Shown here piece after piece: positions 1 through 8,064 of a DNA stretch of 64,000 bases (its first letter is position 1; each line of letters opens with the position of its first letter). The notes beneath the pieces were generated by a model. That model saw only the letters and a list, made by a program, of their open reading frames with translations, was not told where the DNA came from and did no database searches. Both the position numbers and the translations under genes were made by a program. The stretch comes from GCA-2683135 sp964507445 (GTDB lineage Bacteria > Planctomycetota > GCA-002687715): NCBI GenBank assembly GCA_964507445.1, contig CAZDQF010000001.1:310001-374000 (forward strand). The letters are read 5' to 3'.

Positions 1-434
1 AGGATCTCGTCCAGGGCCACCTCGTCGAGCAGGCGGGCGATGACCAGTACGGCCCGGGCACCGAGGAGGGCGCCTGCGCGCACCTGGTCCGGGTCGATCA
101 CGAAGTCCTTCATGAGCACCGGGATGTCAACGGCCGCCGCCACCTGCTCCAGGTCCGACAGGGCGCCACCGAAACGGGTGGGCTCGGTCAGGACGGAGAC
201 CGCCGCCGCACCGGCGCCGGCGTACAGGGAGGCCTGGGCGACGGCGTCCGCGCCCGGCTTGAGCGCGCCTTCACTGGGGCTCGACCGCTTGACCTCGGCG
301 ATGACGGAGAGCCGTTCCCGCCCCCGAAGGGCATCGGGGAAGACCGAGCCGTCACCACGTCCTGGCTCGCCGCCGGGCAGGTCCTTCAGGCGCTGCTCCG
401 CGGACCGCCGCATCTCTTCCAGGATTCCGCTCAA
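1..434 (-). CDS. trpC: Indole-3-glycerol phosphate synthase, 3' end outside window
   Basis: Ring closure of carboxyphenylaminodeoxyribulose phosphate to indole-3-glycerol phosphate in tryptophan synthesis. About 144 N-terminal residues are present; the rest lies beyond the left edge. The diagnostic beta-1 motif IAEVKRSSPSEG and the beta-3 motif VLMKDFVIDP are readable, so the family is certain. The start is taken as TTG at 434, whose last two bases overlap the trpD stop (TTGA), matching the GTGA overlaps between the other genes of this operon. An internal ATG at residue 8 is possible but would break the coupling. It is the last visible gene of trpE-G-D-C and should be controlled by the upstream leader. 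Confidence 0.95.
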   Translation of the reverse strand, partial: MSGILEEMRRSAEQRLKDLPGGEPGRGDGSVFPDALRGRERLSVIAEVKRSSPSEGALKPGADAVAQASLYAGAGAAAVSVLTEPTRFGGALSDLEQVAAAVDIPVLMKDFVIDPDQVRAGALLGARAVLVIARLLDEVALDEI

Positions 435-1459
435 CGACCGCCCTCGTCCGTGGCCCTGCGGCTGCTCTCCGCCGCTCTCTCCAGCACGCGCTGGGCCTTG
501 CCGCTGACCAGGGTGTCCCGGGCCATGGCGACACCGTCCTCAAGGGTGGGCGCCAGGCCGCCGATCCAGCAGGCAGCGCCGGCGTTGAGGGCGACGATGT
601 CCGAGCGCGGCCCGGTCTCGCCACCCAGGACCTCCCTGAGGATCCCCGCGTTCTCCTCCGCCTCGCCGCCGGCCAGGACCTCCAGGGGCGCCCGCTCCAA
701 TCCGACGTCCTCCGGCGCCATGGAGAAGGGCTCGATCCGGTCGTCCACCAGCCGGTGGCCCCGGGTCTCGTCGTGCAGGCCCATCTCATCCAGACCGCCG
801 CAGTGCACCACCAGGGCGCCGCGAGTGCCGAGCTCCTTCAGCGCCCCCGCCATGACCTCCGTGAGCCCGGGATCGAACACCCCCAGCACCTGATACTCCG
901 CCAGGGCAGGGTTGGAAAGAGGGCCGACCATGTTGAAGAGGGTGCGTACGCCGAGGGCTCTGCGCACCGGCATCACGTGGGCCATCACCGGGTGGTAGTG
1001 AGGTGCGAACAGGAAGGCGAACCCGGCCGCGTCGATGAGTCGGGCCGCCGCGTCCGGCGCCACATCGAGGGAGACGCCGAGGGCCTCGAGCACGTCCGCG
1101 CTCCCCGTCTTGGAAGAGACGCTGCGATTCCCGTGCTTGGCCACCGCCCCACCGGCAGCGGCCACCGCCAGGGCAGCTCCGGTGGAGATGTTGAAGGTCC
1201 CGGAGCCGTCGCCCCCGGTGCCGCAGGTGTCGATGAGAGGCCGCACCTGGCAGCGCACGGCTCTGCGATGCTGTCGAAGCACCCGGGCGCACGCGGCCAG
1301 GGTCGCCACGTCAGGCGGCGTCGACCGTAACGCCACCAGGAGGCCGGCCACCTGCACCGGGTCCGCCTCTCCGCCGAGGATGGTCTGGAACACGTCTTCC
1401 AGCGCCGATGGGTCTGGTCGCTGGCCGCTCAGGAGTTGATCGATGAGGATGGGAATCAC
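431..1459 (-). CDS. trpD: Anthranilate phosphoribosyltransferase
   Basis: Transfers phosphoribosyl from PRPP to anthranilate, the second committed step to tryptophan. The protein is about 342 residues, the normal size for a stand-alone TrpD. The glycine-rich PRPP/metal site GTGGDGSGTFNIST and the following KHGNRSVSSKTGSAD stretch are intact, with two acidic residues of the metal-binding region later in the chain (GLDEMGLHDET region). The start is the GTG at 1459, which overlaps the trpG stop as GTGA; the open frame continues about 49 codons upstream, but that extension lies inside trpG and does not look like family sequence. It overlaps trpC at its 3' end by 4 bases. Confidence 0.96.
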   Translation of the reverse strand: MIPILIDQLLSGQRPDPSALEDVFQTILGGEADPVQVAGLLVALRSTPPDVATLAACARVLRQHRRAVRCQVRPLIDTCGTGGDGSGTFNISTGAALAVAAAGGAVAKHGNRSVSSKTGSADVLEALGVSLDVAPDAAARLIDAAGFAFLFAPHYHPVMAHVMPVRRALGVRTLFNMVGPLSNPALAEYQVLGVFDPGLTEVMAGALKELGTRGALVVHCGGLDEMGLHDETRGHRLVDDRIEPFSMAPEDVGLERAPLEVLAGGEAEENAGILREVLGGETGPRSDIVALNAGAACWIGGLAPTLEDGVAMARDTLVSGKAQRVLERAAESSRRATDEGGR

Positions 1460-2052
1460 GGCAAGCTCTCCAGGATGTTCGACACGATGCGCGGCCCGTC
1501 CGCGCTGAGGACGGACTCCGGGTGGAATTGCAGCCCGACCCACGGCAGCGCGCGGTGACGGATGGCCATGACCAGCGGCTCCGAACCGGCGCCTTCGAGG
1601 GTCCATGCGGTAGGGGCCAGGGTCTCGGGGAGCCTGGTCGCCACCAGGGAGTGATAGCGACCGGCACGGAACGGACTGGGCAGGCCCTCGAAGGCTGCGT
1701 CGCCCTCATGAACCACCTGCGCCGACCGACCGTGCACCGCGTTGGGAGCTCGCTCGACACGCCCCCCAGCGGCCACCGCCATGGCCTGCAAGCCAAGGCA
1801 GACCCCGAACACCGGCACGTCTGGTTCGGTCCGCAACCAGGCCACCATGGCTCCGGCGTCCGCTGGATGTCCGGGACCGGGAGACAACAGCACCAGGTCC
1901 GGTTCGTCCTCCGCCACCCGCCGCGCGAGGGCGTGCTCCGGCAGGTCGCCCCGGACGACGGTGCAACGGCTCCCCAATCGGGCCAGATCCTCCACCAGGT
2001 TGAAGACGAAGGAGTCACGGTTGTCCACGACGAGGATGCGGCGGCCCGTCAC
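1456..2052 (-). CDS. trpG: Anthranilate synthase glutamine amidotransferase subunit
   Basis: Class I glutamine amidotransferase that delivers ammonia to TrpE for anthranilate formation. About 198 residues. The N-terminus ILVVDNRDSFVFNL is typical, the nucleophile is in FGVCLGLQAM, and the His/Glu pair is in LQFHPES, so the Cys-His-Glu triad is complete. The start is GTG at 2052, overlapping the trpE stop as GTGA; an in-frame extension upstream lies within trpE and is rejected. It may also serve aminodeoxychorismate synthase, as in bacteria with a single TrpG/PabA, but the position inside the trp operon argues for the tryptophan role first. Confidence 0.96.
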   Translation of the reverse strand: MTGRRILVVDNRDSFVFNLVEDLARLGSRCTVVRGDLPEHALARRVAEDEPDLVLLSPGPGHPADAGAMVAWLRTEPDVPVFGVCLGLQAMAVAAGGRVERAPNAVHGRSAQVVHEGDAAFEGLPSPFRAGRYHSLVATRLPETLAPTAWTLEGAGSEPLVMAIRHRALPWVGLQFHPESVLSADGPRIVSNILESLP

Positions 2053-3617
2053 GAGCCCCTCCTCTCCGCCTGCGCGATGGCCAGGAGGCACGCGCGGGAC
2101 TTGTGGCGGGTCTCTTCCAGCTCCTTCACCGGCAGGCTGTCGAGCACCACGCCGGCGCCGGAGCGAGTGACATACTGCCCCTCCCGCCAACGCATGGAGC
2201 GTATGACGATGCAGGAGTCCAGGTCTCCCTCCCGGGTGACATAGCCCAGGGCGCCTCCGTAGAGGCCCCTCGCCGTCGCCTCGTATTGCCGGATCAACTC
2301 CATGGCTCGGAGTTTGGGTGCCCCGCTGAGGGTGCCCATGTTGGCGCAGGCGCGATAGGCGTCCAGGGCGTCCAGGTCGGAAGACAGGCGGCCCGTCACC
2401 CGGCTGACCAGGTGCTGCACGTGACTGAACCGCTCAACGGAGAAGGGCCGCTCCACCTCCCGGGTTCCTGGGACGCAGATTCGCGCCGCGTCGTTCCGCG
2501 CCAGGTCAATGAGCATGGCGTGCTCGGACTGCTCCTTGGGGTCCAGCAGGAGCGAGACCGCGAGTCGAACGTCCCGATCGTGATCCTCCGATCCGTCGGG
2601 GTGAAGACCCCGCGGCACCGTGCCGGCAATGGGCGACAACATCAGCGCCCCGGATTCGCAACGGACACAGGTCTCCGGCGACGCCCCCAGCAGGACTCCG
2701 TCACCGAGCTCGAAGTGGAACATGTATGGAGAAGGGTTGCGGGCACGCAGGTGCCGGTACACATCCAGCGGTCGGGCGTCGCTCCGTACGCGGAGGGAAC
2801 GGGACAGGACCCCCTGGAAGATGTCACCGGCGGCGACGTGTTCGAGGAGGCGTCGAACCGCGTCCTGGTACTCCTCCCCGTCCATGTCCGCCACGGTATC
2901 CGGGAGCGGCACGGACTCGTCCACGCGGACCACCGCCGACGCCAGGCCTTCCGACGCGGCTTCAGCCCAGGAACGTGCCCGCGCAGCCCCGTCCTCGCCT
3001 GTCAGAGGTGCCCCGTCCGTGGCCGCCAGGTCTCGGGTCACGATGACCACCTCCCCGCGTTGGTGGTCATGGACGATCCCATCGAGGCCGAGGACCAGGT
3101 TCAGGTCCGGCTCATCCATGGGGTCCGGCCGGCGCGGCGGGAGAGACTCGAAACGGTCGACGAACTCGTAACCGAACGCCCCGTACAGCCCCACCGGGGG
3201 ACCGCCCACGGGGCGTTCGTCGTCGATGATCGTCAGGAGGTCTCGGAGGACATCCAGGCAGGACGCGGATCGCAGCCGCTCCCGATCCGACGCCGCAGGG
3301 TCCATCGATGCCTCTGTGACCGGGATCTCCAGATAGTCGTCGCCGCCCTGCGCACCCCACGACTGTCCGAGGACGGAGAGGAGAGCGTACCCGCGCGGGT
3401 CCAGAGCCTGGACCCGCAACGCCTCGCCTCTGAGCGTGACTCGCAGCACGGGCGCCGGCAGCAACAGCGTCCTTCGCCCTTCCGGTGCGTGGAGGTCGGC
3501 GCTCTCCAGCAGCAGGGCACCCGGGGCGAGGCCCGAGGCAGCCAGGACGTGGAGGAGCTCGACGGGCGCGCTGGCGCCCTCGAGAGGCAGCCTGACCTCA
3601 TGCGGGCGGGCGATCAC
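2049..3617 (-). CDS. trpE: Anthranilate synthase component I
   Basis: Chorismate-binding subunit of anthranilate synthase, 522 residues, the usual length. The C-terminal catalytic domain carries DIFQGVLSRSL, SPSPYMFHF-like (NPSPYMFHFELG), the GTVPRG turn, the RNDAARICVPG stretch and the SGAPKLRAMELI motif. Near the N-terminus LLESADLHAPEGRR corresponds to the LLES element that binds feedback Trp, although the Ser normally found about ten residues later is not obvious. The start is GTG at 3617 with only a weak ribosome binding site. First structural gene of the operon and directly downstream of the Trp-codon leader peptide and terminator hairpin, so expression should respond to charged tRNA-Trp. 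Confidence 0.96.
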   Translation of the reverse strand: MIARPHEVRLPLEGASAPVELLHVLAASGLAPGALLLESADLHAPEGRRTLLLPAPVLRVTLRGEALRVQALDPRGYALLSVLGQSWGAQGGDDYLEIPVTEASMDPAASDRERLRSASCLDVLRDLLTIIDDERPVGGPPVGLYGAFGYEFVDRFESLPPRRPDPMDEPDLNLVLGLDGIVHDHQRGEVVIVTRDLAATDGAPLTGEDGAARARSWAEAASEGLASAVVRVDESVPLPDTVADMDGEEYQDAVRRLLEHVAAGDIFQGVLSRSLRVRSDARPLDVYRHLRARNPSPYMFHFELGDGVLLGASPETCVRCESGALMLSPIAGTVPRGLHPDGSEDHDRDVRLAVSLLLDPKEQSEHAMLIDLARNDAARICVPGTREVERPFSVERFSHVQHLVSRVTGRLSSDLDALDAYRACANMGTLSGAPKLRAMELIRQYEATARGLYGGALGYVTREGDLDSCIVIRSMRWREGQYVTRSGAGVVLDSLPVKELEETRHKSRACLLAIAQAERRGS

Positions 3618-3715
3618 TCTCGCCGCGGCCCTCGTTCTCAGTCCGGGGTGTGCTCCCGTCGTGTCCAGGTTCGTCTCTCCCCTGCGGCCCCGCCCGGACC
3701 ACCCTGAAACGAACA

Positions 3716-3742
3716 GAGGCAGCCCACCGCGGGAGCTGCCTC
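3716..3742 (-). terminator. trp attenuator terminator hairpin
   Basis: On the minus strand a perfect 8-bp stem (GAGGCAGC / GCTGCCTC) with an 11-base loop is followed by TGTTCGTTT, a modest U-rich tail. It lies 39 bases after the stop of the Trp-rich leader peptide and about 100 bases before trpE. An upstream CTGCCT at 3772-3777 is complementary to AGGCAG in the 5' arm and could form the competing antiterminator. The arrangement is that of ribosome-mediated attenuation; the fold is inferred by eye. Confidence 0.7.
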
Positions 3743-3781
3743 GAGTACACCGTCAAACAGACCAGTTCGTCAGGCAGACCG

Positions 3782-3859
3782 CTACATGCGGAGCCGCCAC
3801 CACCATCGGCCGGCAACCGGCCGATCACTGAAGAGGTGGTCGAACGTCGAGGTCGTCAT
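3782..3859 (-). CDS. trpL: trp operon leader peptide with Trp-Trp-Trp
   Basis: A 25-codon reading frame starts with ATG at 3859 and stops with TAG at 3784-3782. Near its end are three consecutive TGG codons (3797-3805), i.e. residues 19-21 are Trp-Trp-Trp, in the peptide segment GRWWWRLRM. It lies between a promoter-like pair (3895-3923) and a terminator hairpin (3716-3742) ahead of trpE. Tandem Trp codons in a tiny ORF at this position are the hallmark of a leader peptide at which ribosomes stall when charged tRNA-Trp is scarce. A 9-bp stem (3805-3825) sits inside the coding region, its 3' arm ending just before the Trp codons, and 8-bp inverted arms (3826-3833 / 3862-3869) flank the start codon. 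The ribosome binding site is weak. Confidence 0.85.
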   Translation of the reverse strand: MTTSTFDHLFSDRPVAGRWWWRLRM

Positions 3860-3894
3860 CACTTCAGTGTGCAGCACCAATCGTCCTGAATCAA

Positions 3895-3923
3895 CTCATA
3901 GTGGGACAACGTTGCGCCGTCAA
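3895..3923 (-). promoter_or_regulatory. Probable sigma-70 promoter of the trp operon
   Basis: On the minus strand TTGACG (3923-3918) is followed after exactly 17 bases by TATGAG (3900-3895). Transcription would start near 3888, about 30 bases before the leader peptide ATG. The -35 matches five of six consensus bases and the -10 four of six. The position fits the leader architecture. Confidence 0.55.
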
Positions 3924-3955
3924 ACCTCTGGTATGGTTCACCTTAGGCAGAGGTT
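3923..3955. repeat. Operator-like inverted repeat upstream of trp operon
   Basis: Perfect 8-bp arms AACCTCTG (3923-3930) and CAGAGGTT (3948-3955) are separated by 17 bases. The left arm touches the -35 element of the trp promoter, and the repeat sits between the divergent trp and popT genes. A repressor site is possible, but no regulator gene is adjacent. It could also be a hairpin in a popT leader transcript. Confidence 0.35.
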
Positions 3956-4042
3956 GGCGAAAGCGGCGAGGGCGAGGGACCGGCCGTCGCGGACGCCGGG
4001 CGCCAGACGCGTCCCTCAGACCCGGTCCCTCCGGAGCCAGCG

Positions 4043-4975
4043 TTGGACACGAACGAAGACACACCTCCCCCCCGACCGTCGACGGGAGCCACCATCGGCG
4101 GGGGCCTGCTCATGGGCGGGGCCGACGCCATCCCCGGTGTCTCGGGCGGCACCATCGCGCTGATCCTGGGGATCTACGAGCGGTTCATCTCGGGGATCGG
4201 CACGGTCCTGTCCCTGCCGCGGTTGATCCGGGATGACGCAGGGCGTCGCCGCCTCCGGGAGGCGTTCGCGTTCCTCGTACCCCTCGGGGTCGGCGTCGTC
4301 ATCAGCTACGCCCTGGTGACCAAGTTGCTGGTGGGCGGCGAGGAAGACACCGACACGTTGATGAAGTCCCCGGCCACCGCGCCCCTCTGCTACGGGTTCT
4401 TCTTCGGCCTCGTCCTCGTCAGCGTGCGCGAGCCGTGGCGCCGCCTGCGCGACCCCCGCCGGTTCCATCTCCTCCTCGCCGCCATCGGCTTCGCCGCGTC
4501 GTTCACGTTCTCGGGGCTCCCCTACGCCCGCGGCGAGGTGGAATCCTGGATGCTCCTGTACGGCGGCGCCGGCGCCATCACGGTCATGCTCCTTCCCGGC
4601 ATCAGCGGATCGCTCCTGTTGCTCATGCTGGGCCAGTATCAGGCGGTGGTCGGAGCCCTGCACGACCGCGACCTGATCCGCTTCGGCATCTTCCTCGGCG
4701 GCGTGGTCCTGGGCCTCGCCCTGTTCGTCCCGCTTCTCCGCAGGCTGCTCCGGTCCGTCCACGACCCCACCATGGCGGTCCTGACCGGGCTCATGGCGGG
4801 GTCCCTCCGGGCCCTCTGGCCCTGGAAGTCCAATTACGACCCCAAGATCGCGCCCCTCATCAACACGGAGCCGTCCGACCCGTTGGTCGGCGTCGTCATC
4901 GCCGCCCTGTTTGGTATCGCAGCGGTCTGGCTCCTCGGGCGATTGGAAGCACGCCTGAAAGGGCCCGCCGCATGA
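4043..4975 (+). CDS. popT: DUF368 membrane protein, undecaprenyl-phosphate flippase (PopT family)
   Basis: About 310 residues with eight or so hydrophobic segments. The family signature is clear: MGGADAIPGVSGGTIALILGIYER near the N-terminus and a second, symmetry-related LLPGISGSLLLLMLGQY near residue 195. DUF368 proteins have been shown in other bacteria to recycle the C55-phosphate lipid carrier across the inner membrane for peptidoglycan and polymer synthesis; that role is transferred by family. The start is TTG at 4043, with CCGGAG about nine bases upstream. The stop overlaps the start of the next gene (ATGA), an amidase, which fits an envelope function and translational coupling. Confidence 0.9.
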   Translation: MDTNEDTPPPRPSTGATIGGGLLMGGADAIPGVSGGTIALILGIYERFISGIGTVLSLPRLIRDDAGRRRLREAFAFLVPLGVGVVISYALVTKLLVGGEEDTDTLMKSPATAPLCYGFFFGLVLVSVREPWRRLRDPRRFHLLLAAIGFAASFTFSGLPYARGEVESWMLLYGGAGAITVMLLPGISGSLLLLMLGQYQAVVGALHDRDLIRFGIFLGGVVLGLALFVPLLRRLLRSVHDPTMAVLTGLMAGSLRALWPWKSNYDPKIAPLINTEPSDPLVGVVIAALFGIAAVWLLGRLEARLKGPAA

Positions 4976-5946
4976 GAACCCGCGCCCGGACCGCCGCTCC
5001 CATCCTGAGCATGCTGGGCTTGCTGTTGGCCGGCACCGCCTGCTCATCGACGGACGACCACGTCATCGTCCTCGGCCAGCCCTTCGCCACCGAAGCGCCA
5101 GTGGTCACCTGGCACGACGAGGGAGGCTATGACGGGCATCAGGAGACGTGCTGGTTCACCCCGGAGCGCCAGCTCCCATCCGCCCCGGCCAACGGCTGCG
5201 ACACCCTTCGCCGCTACAGCCAACGACGGACCGGGCACCTCCCGGCGGCGCTCCAGTCCATGGTCGCCGAACGAGGCTGGGAAATGGACTCCCTCAGGGA
5301 CCGCATCGACCAGGTCGTCCTTCACTTCGACGCCTGCGGTTGCTCTCGCAGGTGCTTCGAAGTCCTGCACGACATCCGGGGGCTGTCCTGCCACTTCCTG
5401 ATCGACGTGGATGGGACCGTGTACCAGACCCTGGACCTGGCCGCCCGAGCCCGCCACGCCACCATCGCCAACGATCGCTCCATCGGGATCGAGATCGCCC
5501 AGATCGGCGCCTACAGAGACACCAAGCCCCTCGAGGCCTGGTACGCCCCCGCCGCCTTCGGCCACATGCAGCTCACGTTCCCGGAGACCCTGGGCGATCC
5601 GGCCATCAGGACCCCGGGCTTCGTCGGCTACACCGCTCGCCCCGGTCTCTTCCGAGGTCTCCAGAACGGCAGGGACCTGGTCCAGTATGACTTCACCGAG
5701 GAGCAATACCGCTCCCTGGAGCTGCTGCTGCGGTCTCTACGGACGGTTTTCCCCAGGATCAGCCCTCAGGTGCCGCGAACCGAGGACGGCCAGGTCGCCA
5801 CGGGGGTGCTCCCCAGAGCGCAGTTTCTCCAGTTCACCGGGGTGCTCGGGCACCACCACGTGCAGGCCAACAAGAGCGACCCGGGGCCCGCCTTTCACTG
5901 GGAGAGGATCGCCAGCGTCCTCAACCGGCCCTCACTGCGGCCTTGA
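4972..5946 (+). CDS. N-acetylmuramoyl-L-alanine amidase (amidase_2), probable lipoprotein
   Basis: 324 residues, starting at the ATG that overlaps the popT stop. The N-terminus is a signal sequence ending in LLAGTACSS, an imperfect lipobox, so surface or periplasmic anchoring is likely. The catalytic core from about residue 110 shows VVLHFD, the segment ending in RHATIANDRSIGIEIAQIG, and a late GHHHVQANKSDPGPAF block, matching the zinc His, His and Asp ligands and the K-x-DPG loop of AmpD/AmiD-like amidases. It should cleave the bond between muramic acid and L-Ala in peptidoglycan or its fragments. Coupling to popT suggests a joint role in wall turnover and carrier recycling. The roughly 100 N-terminal residues before the core are not recognised. 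Confidence 0.85.
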   Translation: MRTRARTAAPILSMLGLLLAGTACSSTDDHVIVLGQPFATEAPVVTWHDEGGYDGHQETCWFTPERQLPSAPANGCDTLRRYSQRRTGHLPAALQSMVAERGWEMDSLRDRIDQVVLHFDACGCSRRCFEVLHDIRGLSCHFLIDVDGTVYQTLDLAARARHATIANDRSIGIEIAQIGAYRDTKPLEAWYAPAAFGHMQLTFPETLGDPAIRTPGFVGYTARPGLFRGLQNGRDLVQYDFTEEQYRSLELLLRSLRTVFPRISPQVPRTEDGQVATGVLPRAQFLQFTGVLGHHHVQANKSDPGPAFHWERIASVLNRPSLRP

Positions 5947-6029
5947 AGACCGCCGACCCGCAGTGCATCCTTCTTCCTCATGAACCGGCGACCGTCGGCG
6001 CCGCTGACTCAATCAGGGAGGAATTGGCC

Positions 6030-6644
6030 ATGGACTACCGCATTCTCATCGCGGGATTGACCCGTCCCCAGGACGCCGCGCTGGCCATCGAACTCGGCGC
6101 CACGGACCTCGCCTGCGACATGACCGTCGATTCTCCACGCAGGGTTACCCCAGAGCGGGCCAAGGAGCTGTTCCAGACGGCCCCCAGGAAGACCGGACGG
6201 ATGTTGATGTTCCAGTTCGCCCCCGCGGACGAGGTCATCACCGCGGCCGAGACCGCCCACGTGAAGACCGTCTTCATGTCCGCCGGATTCGAGTCCGAGA
6301 TCGGCGCAGTGGAGGCCGCCGGCATCACCGTGCACCGAATCCACGAGGTCCCCACCGGGACCAACATGTTGCCGCCCCTCCTCCCCGAACCCTCGCGCAA
6401 GCAACCGGCGCTGCTGACGGTCTCCGCCACCGCCCAGCAGGTGACGTTCCCCTGGGAGATCCTTGGCAACGAGGCCCCGGATCACACCTTCATCGGCGGC
6501 AACGTTCGGCCCGAGAACGTCTGCGCCCTCCTGACCCACCATCCTCACGGCATCCTGGTCAACAGCGGCCTCGAGCTGGAGGCCGGGATCAAGGACGCGG
6601 ATCGTCTCACCCAGCTCTTCGACACTCTCGAGAACGGTTTCTGA
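6030..6644 (+). CDS. TrpF-like (phosphoribosylanthranilate isomerase fold) protein without catalytic residues
   Basis: 204 residues; the start at 6030 has a strong upstream GGGAGGAA. The fold is recognisable: an N-terminal AGLTRPQDAALAIELGA, a FIGGNVRPENV phosphate loop and a C-terminal VNSGLELEAGIKDADRL correspond to conserved TrpF segments. The catalytic Cys of the usual KICGIT strand is replaced by Ala8 (LIAGLT), and the catalytic Asp of the LLD strand is replaced by Thr130 (ALLTVSA). The middle QLHG motif is also absent. As a normal isomerase it should therefore be inactive; it could bind a phosphorylated ligand, act on another substrate, or regulate. It lies 2 kb from trpEGDC on the other strand. 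Confidence 0.75.
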   Translation: MDYRILIAGLTRPQDAALAIELGATDLACDMTVDSPRRVTPERAKELFQTAPRKTGRMLMFQFAPADEVITAAETAHVKTVFMSAGFESEIGAVEAAGITVHRIHEVPTGTNMLPPLLPEPSRKQPALLTVSATAQQVTFPWEILGNEAPDHTFIGGNVRPENVCALLTHHPHGILVNSGLELEAGIKDADRLTQLFDTLENGF

Positions 6645-6654
6645 TCGCCCTCCC

Positions 6655-8043
6655 ATGGGTTCGCCGCGGCCCCTGACGCCCGTCCTGCTCAGCGCGCTGC
6701 TGTGGGGCTGCGCCGGCGCCCAGGGACACCAGCACGGCACAAGTCTGCCGCCTCGCTTCCAAGGCACGGACGCCGTCCAGGTGTCCGTGTACGCGGTGTC
6801 GCTCAAAGACGGGCGCGTCATCTGCTCATCCCGGCCCCGACTGCTCATGCGTCCGGCCTCCACCATGAAGCTCGTGACCACCATCCCCGTCTGCATCGAG
6901 CGAAGCGACATGTCCGTGGTCACCCGCATGCAAGCCCAACGGCGGGACGGAGGAGCTCTCAGGCTCATCGGCGGGGCGGACCCGCTGCTGTCCACGGAAG
7001 ACCTGAAGCGCATGGTCTCCGAGCTCCGCAGCAAGGGGCTCAAGCGCGTCACCAGTGTCGAGTATCGCGACCCTCTAGGAGGACAGCCCCGCTTCGGCCA
7101 GGGGTGGATGTGGGACGACGAGCCGGCCGCCTTCATGCCCCATATCAGTGGATTGACGGTGGACGGTGGGACCGTGCAGGTCGGCGCCCGCATGGTGGAG
7201 GGACGCTTGACTGCCACGGTCCACCCTCCCTCCGATCACACCCCCCTCGTGACGAAACCAGGGGATCAGGCCTGCCGTATCACCCGGGACTGGCGCGTCG
7301 GCTCCAACACCATCACGGTCACAGGGCGCGTCTCTGGTTCTGCTCCCTACAGCCGGAGGGTGTCCGTCACGGACCCGGCCCGCCACAGCGCGGAGGTGCT
7401 CAAGCGCATCCTCATGGACGCGGGGCTGGCCGACGACCAGGCTCCGGTCCGCCCCGTGTCGGCGGCGGACGACATCGACGTCGGCGCCGCCGCCCTGGAA
7501 GCCCGACGGACCAGGACCCTCCCGGCGTTGCTCGCCGCCTCGAACAAGGACAGCGACAATCTCACCGCTGAGCTCCTGCTCCGCCACCTGGGAGCCGTCC
7601 AGGAGGGTGGTCCGGGATCCGCGTCCGCGGGCCACGCCAGAGTCCTTGCCCTGCTCTCCCGTGTGGGGGTCCCTGAGGGCCGCTACCGCCTCGCGGATGG
7701 GTCCGGCGTCTCCCACTACAACCTGGTCAGCGCCGACCTCCTGGTGCGGCTGCTGGTCCACGCGCACAACGCCGACCGACCGGCCCCGGACCTGTTCAAG
7801 TCCAGCCTCAGCGTGGCCGGAGTGGACGGCACCCTGGCGCGACGCATGGGGGGGACCGCTACGAGGGGCCGTGTCCGCGCCAAGACCGGGACCGTCTCCG
7901 CGGTCTGCACCCTGGCGGGGTACCTCGACACGAGGACCGGCGAACCGGTGGCCTTCGCCATCATGATCCAGAACTTCGTCGGCTCCCCCGCTCCCTGGCG
8001 CGCGCTTCAGGACCGCATCTGCGCCTACCTGGTCGATCGTTAG
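6655..8043 (+). CDS. dacB: D-alanyl-D-alanine carboxypeptidase/endopeptidase, PBP4 (DacB, S13) family
   Basis: 462 residues, beginning 10 bases after the TrpF-like gene. The signal sequence contains ALLWGCAG, so it may be a lipoprotein. The three penicillin-binding motifs are present in order: PASTMKL near residue 71 (nucleophile Ser-x-x-Lys), a KDSDNLTAE block near residue 300 (Ser-x-Asn as SDN), and RAKTGTV near residue 405 (Lys-Thr-Gly). The long insert between the first two motifs is normal for S13 enzymes. It trims or cleaves D-Ala cross-links in peptidoglycan. With popT, the amidase and uppS in this window it argues that the organism makes a conventional peptidoglycan wall. Confidence 0.92.
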   Translation: MGSPRPLTPVLLSALLWGCAGAQGHQHGTSLPPRFQGTDAVQVSVYAVSLKDGRVICSSRPRLLMRPASTMKLVTTIPVCIERSDMSVVTRMQAQRRDGGALRLIGGADPLLSTEDLKRMVSELRSKGLKRVTSVEYRDPLGGQPRFGQGWMWDDEPAAFMPHISGLTVDGGTVQVGARMVEGRLTATVHPPSDHTPLVTKPGDQACRITRDWRVGSNTITVTGRVSGSAPYSRRVSVTDPARHSAEVLKRILMDAGLADDQAPVRPVSAADDIDVGAAALEARRTRTLPALLAASNKDSDNLTAELLLRHLGAVQEGGPGSASAGHARVLALLSRVGVPEGRYRLADGSGVSHYNLVSADLLVRLLVHAHNADRPAPDLFKSSLSVAGVDGTLARRMGGTATRGRVRAKTGTVSAVCTLAGYLDTRTGEPVAFAIMIQNFVGSPAPWRALQDRICAYLVDR

Positions 8044-8064
8044 GGGCGCAGGCCTCCGGCCGGA

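Noticed and set aside
2103..3707. Long open frame (534 codons) on the plus strand opposite trpE
   Set aside because: Antisense to a certain gene; the amino-acid composition is Arg/Gly/His-rich noise typical of GC-rich shadow frames.
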